This document shows, one piece after another, positions 58,700-64,000 of a DNA stretch of 64,000 nucleotides. The translations under genes were made by a program, and so were the position numbers. Where the stretch lies: contig NZ_CP108414.1 in assembly GCF_035978755.1 (NCBI RefSeq), positions 8,246,001-8,310,000 of the forward strand, written 5' to 3'. Position 1 is the first letter of the stretch, and each line of letters starts with the position of its first letter. Source of the DNA: Streptomyces sp. NBC_01298 (GTDB lineage: Bacteria > Actinomycetota > Actinomycetes > Streptomycetales > Streptomycetaceae). The notes under the pieces were generated by a model. It ran no database searches. It saw nothing but the letters and a program-made list of their open reading frames with translations, and was not told the DNA's origin.

Positions 58700-58751
58700 C
58701 CGGTAGCCGGTAGCCGGTAGGCGTTGGCCATTGGCCATTGGCTATTGGCCG
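58691..58751. repeat. Two adjacent 7-bp tandem repeats
   Basis: AGCCGGT is repeated four times exactly (58691-58718, covering the oxidoreductase stop codon) and TTGGCCA four times with small changes in the last two units (58724-58751). Confidence 0.9.
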
Positions 58752-58783
58752 GACGAACCCGTCCGCACGGCCGGTCCGCGCGT

Positions 58784-59287
58784 CTAGGGGCCGGTCGTGC
58801 CGTCGAGCATCTCGCGCAGGATGTCCAAGTGGCCGTTGTGGCGGGCCGTCTCCTCGGTGAGGTGCAGGAGGATCCAGCGCAGGTCGACGCGCAGGCCCTT
58901 GCGGACGGTCTCGGCCCGCTGGTCCAGGGGCGCCGCGGCGACCAGTTCGCGGTACCGGGCGCTCTGTTCGGCGTATGCGTCGAGGAGCTGCGCCAGCGGG
59001 AAGTCGACGGCGATCCGCATCTCGCGGTCGGGATCTTCGTCGGTCCAGGGGCCGTGGTCCTCCTCACCGAGGAAGATCACCTGGAACCAGTAGTACTCGA
59101 CCCAGCGCAGGTGGTTGATCAGTCCGCTCAGGGTCATCAGCGGTGAGCCGGGCAGGAGCGCCTTGCGGGCGTTCTCGGCGGAGACGCCTTCGCACTTGGC
59201 GAGGGCGGTGCCCCGTGCGTAGTCGAGGAACGTGGTGAGCTGGGTGCGCTCGTCCCACGCGGGAGGTATGTCGTCGATTCTCGTCAT
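58784..59287 (-). CDS. DinB-family (DUF664) protein
   Basis: 167 residues: MTRIDDIPPAWDERTQLTTFLDYARGTALAKCEGVSAENARKALLPGSPLMTLSGLINHLRWVEYYWFQVIFLGEE then LLHLTEETARHNGHLDILREMLDG. Four-helix DinB fold with His residues in HLRWVE and ETARHNGHLD as potential metal ligands. Some members are mycothiol- or bacillithiol-dependent transferases; the actual reaction is not evident. Confidence 0.88.
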   Translation of the reverse strand: MTRIDDIPPAWDERTQLTTFLDYARGTALAKCEGVSAENARKALLPGSPLMTLSGLINHLRWVEYYWFQVIFLGEEDHGPWTDEDPDREMRIAVDFPLAQLLDAYAEQSARYRELVAAAPLDQRAETVRKGLRVDLRWILLHLTEETARHNGHLDILREMLDGTTGP

Positions 59288-59384
59288 CCCGCGAAGGATC
59301 ACCGATCGACGCGATGGGTGTCGAGGCATTTTCTGCCGGGTCCGCCCGCACCTCCCGGCCCCGTCCTCTTCCCCGCCGCGCCCG

Positions 59385-59996
59385 TCAGGGCTTCAGGCCC
59401 GCCCGCTTGAGGGCGATCTCGGACAGATCGGCGATGACCCGCGGGTCGCCGCGGCGCCAGGCGTCGGCGAGGCCGCCCGCGGGGGCGGGGATCGTGGAGA
59501 GGGCGCGCGGCGGTCCGGTGAGGGCGCGCAGGGCGAGCAGGTCGGCGCCTCCGGGTGCGTCGAGGAGGTCCCGGATGGTGGCGCTGCGGCGGATCCAGCG
59601 CACGCGCAAGGGAAGCCACAGCAGCAGGACGAAGGCCACGGGAAGGACGATCAGGGCGAGCGTCGCCAGATTGGCCACCTGGCTGACGACGTCCTGCAGC
59701 GACCGTCCCGCGTCGGCGAGTCCGACGCCGGCGTCGGCCGCGGACCGGAACGGCTTCCTCAGCAGGTCGCCGACGAGCGGCACGCCGGAGGCGGTGTCCC
59801 CGGCTTCGGTGAGGGCGTTGGCCAGGCCTTGGCCGGAACTTTCGACCTTCCGTCCCGGTTCGGCCAGCCGCATGATCGCGCCGCGGACGGTCAGGGCGAA
59901 CGTCACCGCGGCGGCGATCAGCAGGACGGCGAACAGGTCCGCGAGGATCTGCCGGTTCCGCCGTGCTGGGGTCTGGGCGTAGAGGCGCATGGGCAT
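59385..59996 (-). CDS. Hypothetical membrane protein with two transmembrane segments
   Basis: 203 residues from ATG 59996 (GGAG 6 nt upstream). Helix near 18-40 (ILADLFAVLLIAAAVTFALTV), an extracytoplasmic part of about 65 residues, helix near 108-130 (NLATLALIVLPVAFVLLLWLPL), then a cytoplasmic tail with RWIRRSATIRDLLDAPGGADLLALRAL and AWRRGDPRVIADLSEIALKRAGL. Resembles uncharacterised Streptomyces membrane proteins; no enzymatic motif. Confidence 0.75.
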   Translation of the reverse strand: MPMRLYAQTPARRNRQILADLFAVLLIAAAVTFALTVRGAIMRLAEPGRKVESSGQGLANALTEAGDTASGVPLVGDLLRKPFRSAADAGVGLADAGRSLQDVVSQVANLATLALIVLPVAFVLLLWLPLRVRWIRRSATIRDLLDAPGGADLLALRALTGPPRALSTIPAPAGGLADAWRRGDPRVIADLSEIALKRAGLKP

Positions 59997-60198
59997 GGGC
60001 TGCTCCTGTTCCGGCGCCGGCGGCAGGGGTCGGCCGGTCACTCGACCGTATGCCGGACTCGGCCGTCAGGTGGTGTCCTTCGGTGTGCGGCCGTGACACG
60101 TCGCCGAGTCGGCGCAGTGCCCATCCCCGGACGCCACCGTCGGACCCGGCGGACCTGCCGGTCCCGTTCCGGGCGACCGGGTCCGTACCGGCTCCTGG

Positions 60199-60891
60199 TC
60201 AGCCCTCGGCGGGAACCGCGGCGAACACGGGGGCGCCGACGGCCCGGTCCAGGCGGTATCGCCTGAGCGACCGGTCGAAGCGGGCGCGGCTGCCCGGCAG
60301 GACTCCGCGGAGGTCGGCGATCAGCGCGCCGTCCGGCACCCGGGCGGCGAGGTGCGCGACCACCGGGTCCGCACTGCCGCGCAGCTCGGCCGCGGGGTGC
60401 AGGGGCAGTTCGGGGCCGTCCAGCCGCAAGAGGTCCCAGAAATAGTCGGCGTACTGCTGGACGCCCTCCTCGAAGCCGGTCTCCTCGACCAGTTCCTCCG
60501 CCGCGGCGATGAGCCGGTCGAGCCAGTGCGGCAGCGAGTCGGCCTCGACGTGGAGGCCGCCCTCGCGGTACTGCATCAGGACCTGGCCCCACCGGCCGTC
60601 GGCCTCGATGTCTACCCAGGTGACGCCGCCGCCCCCGTCGTCGGTGACCAGCCAGTGGGGGTGCGGCAGGCCGTGGTCGCCGGCCTGGCGGGGGTGGCCG
60701 GTCAGGGCGAATTCCACCGGCGGCACGGCGAAGCCGCCGAGCCGGCCCAGCAGTTCGCGGGCCTCGGCCGGTACCGGGACGGGCCAGCGGTCGAAGTCGG
60801 CGGCCTCGACGCCGGGTTGTACCGCGAGGTCGAACGGGACGCGGGCGGCCAGCTCCCGCAGCCGCGCGAGGAGGGTGTCACCGGAGATCAT
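60199..60891 (-). CDS. SMI1/KNR4 (SUKH)-like protein
   Basis: 230 residues. The first half, WPVPVPAEARELLGRLGGFAVPPVEFALTG, followed by HWLVTDDGGGGVTWVDIEADGRWGQVLMQYREGG and LPHWLDRLIAAAEE, has the SUKH pattern. Family members are often immunity proteins or adaptor-like. No toxin gene is visible next to it. Confidence 0.65.
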   Translation of the reverse strand: MISGDTLLARLRELAARVPFDLAVQPGVEAADFDRWPVPVPAEARELLGRLGGFAVPPVEFALTGHPRQAGDHGLPHPHWLVTDDGGGGVTWVDIEADGRWGQVLMQYREGGLHVEADSLPHWLDRLIAAAEELVEETGFEEGVQQYADYFWDLLRLDGPELPLHPAAELRGSADPVVAHLAARVPDGALIADLRGVLPGSRARFDRSLRRYRLDRAVGAPVFAAVPAEG

Positions 60892-61186
60892 CCGGCCACG
60901 CTACAGCCGGACCGGCCCGGACCGGCCCGGACCGGCCCCGTGGTGCAGCCGGGGGGCTCCGCACCGGGCGCGGGTCATCGCGCGCCCGCGCAGTGCCTCG
61001 CCGCCGTCGCGGGCCCGCGTCCTGGATCGGGCCGGCGCGCCGGTGGGGTTTCACCTGGTCGGGTCAAGCGAGGCCGGGTGCCTGCCGCGAATGGCCCAGC
61101 ATCGGGACACCGGGCGGGCCGGACATCGGATGAGACGCCTAACGTCGCTGGCAGAGACATCGGTGCGCGCGGCTTGTGGAGGTGTC
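60892..61186. other. Intergenic region with a short GC repeat
   Basis: 295 bp between a minus-strand and a plus-strand gene, so divergent promoters. Contains three copies of ACCGGCCCGG (about 60911-60939). No supported gene; the GH26-like gene start has its own GGAGG site at its right edge. Confidence 0.45.
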
Positions 61187-62272
61187 ATGGCCCGTCGGGG
61201 CGGCTTGCTTGCGGGCGTCTGCGCGACCACGGTCGCCGTCGGCCTGCTCCTGACCGGGGGCGCCCGGGGCGGCCCGACGCCGTCGCGGCAGGACTCCGGC
61301 GCACATGCCGGGAGCGAGGTCGCGGTGGGGGCCTACCTGCACTACGGATCGCCGGGCGTCGAGCGGATGCGGGGGCTCTCGCGCTGGCTCGGGGGTACGG
61401 AGCTGCGTGCCGGGCACACCTATCTGCCGGGCGACACCTGGGCGAACATCGAGGGGGCGCCCGATTCCCTGCGGAGCTGGGCGCGGTGGCGCAACGCGAG
61501 AGCCGACCGGCTGTTCGTGCTGAACGTGCCCATGCAGGAGCGCAACGAGGCCCGCTTCCCCGACGCCCGGGTCGCCGAGCTGATCCGCACCGGCGCGCGG
61601 GGCACGTACGACCACCACTTCCGGCGGCTGGCCGAGCGCCTGGTCGACCTCGACGTGCCGGACACGGTGATCGTGCTCGGCTGGGAGATGAACGGCTTCG
61701 ACTACACCCACCGGTGCAAGCCCGACCCCGAGAACTGGAAGAAGTACTGGCGGCGCATCGTGGCCGCCATGCGCTCCGTCAAGGGGCAGGACTTCCGTTT
61801 CGACTTCGCCCCCAACCGCGGCGGGGACGCGATCGCGTGGACCCGCTGCTACCCGGGTGACGACGTGGTCGATGTCGTCGGAATGGACTCGTACGACCAG
61901 GAACCCGGCCGGACCTTCGACGAGCAGGTCACCCAGCCCTACGGGCTGCGGCACCAGGTCGATTTCGCCAGGGCGCACGGCAAGGAGACCTCGTACCCCG
62001 AGTGGGGTCTGTTCCGGCACGGAGACAACCCCGAGTACGTGCGGCGCATGCTGGAATGGATCAAGGAGACCAGGCCGCTCTACCACAGCATCACGGACTT
62101 CTGCCCGCACGGCGTGTGGCAGTGCGGGCAGAATCCGCGCTCCTCGCAGGTGTTCCGGGACCTCCTCTCAGGTCGCCGGGCGGGGAGCGGGTGGGTGGCG
62201 GGTGCGTGGCAGGGTGGAACGCATGCCATCACTCCTGCTCCGCATCGTCGGTCGAGATCTCCCCGGTCGTGA
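61187..62272 (+). CDS. Secreted glycoside hydrolase, GH26-like
   Basis: 361 residues from ATG 61187 (GGAGG 4 nt upstream). Signal peptide MARRGGLLAGVCATTVAVGLLLTGG. Barrel with candidate acid/base E167 (VIVLGWEMNGFDY) and nucleophile E272 (SYPEWGLFRHGD), the GH26 spacing and context, as in mannanases and related enzymes. The last 17 codons overlap the start of the next gene and read as Arg/Pro/Ser-rich, probably non-essential. Confidence 0.8.
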   Translation: MARRGGLLAGVCATTVAVGLLLTGGARGGPTPSRQDSGAHAGSEVAVGAYLHYGSPGVERMRGLSRWLGGTELRAGHTYLPGDTWANIEGAPDSLRSWARWRNARADRLFVLNVPMQERNEARFPDARVAELIRTGARGTYDHHFRRLAERLVDLDVPDTVIVLGWEMNGFDYTHRCKPDPENWKKYWRRIVAAMRSVKGQDFRFDFAPNRGGDAIAWTRCYPGDDVVDVVGMDSYDQEPGRTFDEQVTQPYGLRHQVDFARAHGKETSYPEWGLFRHGDNPEYVRRMLEWIKETRPLYHSITDFCPHGVWQCGQNPRSSQVFRDLLSGRRAGSGWVAGAWQGGTHAITPAPHRRSRSPRS

Positions 62273-62642
62273 ATGCGGCGGATACCGGGACGTCCATGTC
62301 GCCGTGCAGCGCGGGCGCGAGCCCGAAGGAATCGTTCCCGGGGACGCCGCGGAGGCGGTCTGGGAGTTCCCCGTGGAGGTGGTCGCCTCACCGGACGGGA
62401 GCCGGGACTTCCGCGGACCTCACGTCCACGGGCGACGCGGGGGCCGGTTCCTGTACCTGACGTGGGGGGAACTGCCGGACGGCGGGGCGTTCACGATGTT
62501 CCGCCGGGCCAAGCTGCTGCTCGACGACCTCCCGCCGCGGGTCCTCGAACGGGGCGCGGCGGAAACGGAGCTACGCCTGACGGACCGCTGCGGGATGCCC
62601 GTGTGCGCCGCGGTGCGCCCGCCCGGGGTCCTCTGGCGCTGA
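62223..62642 (+). CDS. DUF5990-like small protein
   Basis: 139 residues from ATG 62223, overlapping the end of the upstream gene by 50 bp. LLLRIVGRDLPGRECGGYRDVHVAVQRGREPEGIVPGDAAEAVWEFPVEVV, DFRGPHVHGRRGGRFLYLTWGEL and FTMFRRAKLLLDDLPPRVL match the DUF5990 pattern (GYRxxHVGVQ, RGPxxxGRxGxRFxYLxWG, FTMFRRAKLxL). No signal peptide. Function unknown. Confidence 0.78.
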   Translation: MPSLLLRIVGRDLPGRECGGYRDVHVAVQRGREPEGIVPGDAAEAVWEFPVEVVASPDGSRDFRGPHVHGRRGGRFLYLTWGELPDGGAFTMFRRAKLLLDDLPPRVLERGAAETELRLTDRCGMPVCAAVRPPGVLWR

Positions 62643-62701
62643 ACGGACGCGGACTCGCCTGGCCCGGCTACCGGACGGCATCGCCGGACGCATCGGCCAC
62701 C

Positions 62702-62727
62702 GGGCGTAAACCCGTGGATCTACGCCC
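62702..62727. other. Short stem-loop between genes
   Basis: GGGCGTA (62702-62708) and TACGCCC (62721-62727) with a 12-nt loop, about 60 bp after the DUF5990-like stop. Could be a weak terminator. Confidence 0.4.
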
Positions 62728-62845
62728 CCGCGCGTTGTACATCGGTGAGCCGATGCCGCCCCGGAGGGCACGTGACAGCGTTCCCCTGTGCCCACGGACC
62801 GCCCGTCGCGGCATGGTTGACGATGCGTCACCACAGGAGGGGACC

Positions 62846-64000
62846 ATGACCACGCCCATGATCGATCCCATGTCCACGCCCATGAACACCACACCGTTCA
62901 TCCCCCGCGAGGGCATGACGCGCCGCCGCGTGCTGGGAGCCGCGCTGGCCGTCGGCGCCGCCGTACCGCTGGTCGCCGCCGGCCCCGTGTGGGCCCACCC
63001 GGCAGGGCCCGCCGCCGATGACCCGAAGCGGCTCACGCTGCCCGCGCCGACCGGGCCGCATCCCGTGGGCGCGGTCCAGCTGCACCTCGTCGACCGGTCA
63101 CGCCCGGACGCGATCGCGGGGCCCGGCACGTTCCGCGAGCTGATGGCCACCGTCTGGTACCCGGCCCGGGACGTCACGCGGTACCCGGTGGCGCCCTGGA
63201 TGCCGGCCGGGGCGTTCCGGGCGTTCCTCGACGACGTCGGGTTCAGCGACCTGGCCTCCCTGGGGCCGCTCACGGCCGGCCACGTGGGCGCTCCGGTGCT
63301 CCGGTCGGGCCGCCGGCTGCCCGTCGTCGTGTTCTCGCACGGTGCGCGCAGTCACCAGGGCGACCACACCGTCATGGTCCAGGAGTTCGCCAGCCGCGGA
63401 TACGCGGCCGTGACGATCGCGCACCAGTACGACACGTACACCGAGTTCCCCGACGGCCGCGTCGCCGTCCCGCTCCGCGACCGGCGGGGGCCGACGCTGC
63501 CCGGGGACTACGCCGCCGACCTGCGGTTCGTCCTCGACTGCGTCGAGCGGATCGCCGCGGGGTGCAATCCGGACGTCGACCACAAGAAGCTGCCGGCCGG
63601 GCTGCTCGGCTCGCTCGACCCGCGGCGCATCGGCGCCTTCGGCTGGTCGAAGGGCGGGACGGCCACCGCCTGCGCGACGCTCGCGGACGAGCGCATCCGG
63701 GCCGGGCTGAGCCTCGACGCCCCGATGGAGATGAACCCGCCGCTGGCCGGCGACCTGGACCGGCCGTTCATGATGATGTCCGCGGACTTCAGCCGGGCCA
63801 CGCACCCCGCGGTCGCCGCGTTCTGGTCGCTCCTGCGGGGCCGGCGGCTGGACCTTCGGGCCGAGGGAGCCGTGCACATCTCCTACGGGGACAACGAGGC
63901 GCTGTTCCCGCAAGTGGCGAAGCTGTACGGGTGGACCGCGGAGCAGCTCCAGGGCGAGATCGGCACCCTGGATCCCGTACAGGCGGTGCGGATCCAGCAG
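62846..64000 (+). CDS. Exported alpha/beta hydrolase (PAF-acetylhydrolase-like), 3' end outside window
   Basis: At least 385 residues; ATG 62846 has AGGAGGGGACC upstream. The N-terminus has several Met codons, then REGMTRRRVLGAALAVGAAVPLVAAGPVWA, a twin-arginine-type signal. Hydrolase core: LMATVWYPARDVTRYPVAPWMP, LPVVVFSHGARSHQGDHTVMVQEFASRGYAAVTIAHQYDTY, nucleophile in RIGAFGWSKGGTATACATL (G-W-S-K-G), LSLDAPMEM. This matches the PAF-acetylhydrolase/lipase-like hydrolases of Streptomyces. The catalytic His may be in AEGAVHISYGDNEAL near the window end. No stop before 64000. Confidence 0.85.
   Translation, partial: MTTPMIDPMSTPMNTTPFIPREGMTRRRVLGAALAVGAAVPLVAAGPVWAHPAGPAADDPKRLTLPAPTGPHPVGAVQLHLVDRSRPDAIAGPGTFRELMATVWYPARDVTRYPVAPWMPAGAFRAFLDDVGFSDLASLGPLTAGHVGAPVLRSGRRLPVVVFSHGARSHQGDHTVMVQEFASRGYAAVTIAHQYDTYTEFPDGRVAVPLRDRRGPTLPGDYAADLRFVLDCVERIAAGCNPDVDHKKLPAGLLGSLDPRRIGAFGWSKGGTATACATLADERIRAGLSLDAPMEMNPPLAGDLDRPFMMMSADFSRATHPAVAAFWSLLRGRRLDLRAEGAVHISYGDNEALFPQVAKLYGWTAEQLQGEIGTLDPVQAVRIQQ

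Noticed and set aside
58691..58751. Attachment site of an integrated element
   Set aside because: No integrase, tRNA or second copy nearby; the sequence is simple slippage-type repetition.
61857..62222. Open frame upstream of the DUF5990-like gene
   Set aside because: It overlaps the GH26-like gene in another frame with Arg/Ser-rich translation; the family match begins at 62223.

Overview
The window is very GC-rich, with coding frames whose third codon positions are almost all G or C. It carries an AmfS/SapB-type lanthipeptide cluster, SigB/SigF-type sigma and anti-sigma families and many Streptomyces-typical small proteins. It is almost certainly a chromosomal segment of a Streptomyces or close relative. 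I see no tRNA, rRNA, insertion sequence, phage gene or CRISPR array.

Layout. 0-8 kb: cell-wall, secreted and membrane proteins (deacetylase end, CAP protein, AI-2E-type transporter, DUF1206 protein, secreted metalloprotease with a ricin-type lectin domain). 8.4-18.9 kb: one long minus-strand operon of nine structural genes. It runs from an ABC importer of the peptide/nickel type (lipoprotein, two permeases, two ATPases) to an LLM flavin monooxygenase, an FAD monooxygenase, an alpha/beta hydrolase and a flavin reductase, headed by a 24-residue leader peptide. 19-21 kb: DsbA-like protein, Rrf2 regulator and a divergent cupin. 21.2-28.3 kb: an amf/ram-type cluster (class III lanthipeptide synthetase, AmfS-like precursor, two ABC half-transporters, convergent response regulator). 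28.4-31.4 kb: metY-metX behind a second 24-residue leader peptide. 31.5-32.7 kb: a divergent SAM hydroxide adenosyltransferase-like gene behind a methionine-rich leader peptide and a canonical hairpin-plus-U-tract terminator. 32.7-35.4 kb: an amino-acid ABC importer behind a third 24-residue leader peptide. 35.6-56.9 kb: a stress/partner-switching and envelope region with a SigB-type sigma factor, an STAS protein, three RsbW-like ATPases, two SpoIIE-type phosphatases, a histidine kinase, three YihY-family membrane proteins, PAP2 enzymes, a diacylglycerol-kinase fusion and a phospholipase-D-type synthase. 56.9-64 kb: a MarR/old-yellow-enzyme pair, DinB and SUKH-like proteins, a GH26-like secreted hydrolase, a DUF5990-like protein and a Tat-type alpha/beta hydrolase cut by the window edge.

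How it fits together. The most striking feature is regulatory. Within about 14 kb, three operons that plausibly feed sulfur metabolism (organosulfur uptake and oxidation, homoserine sulfhydrylation, amino-acid uptake) each begin with a separate 24-codon leader peptide carrying a [RC]-[RC]-[HY]-V-D-x-x-R core and late cysteines. A fourth gene, for an enzyme family that consumes SAM, sits behind a methionine-codon attenuator. Three of these four leaders, and the cupin gene, start at or within a base or two of the predicted transcription start and so look leaderless. The window therefore looks like a small sulfur/methionine control island wrapped around a SapB-like morphogen cluster.
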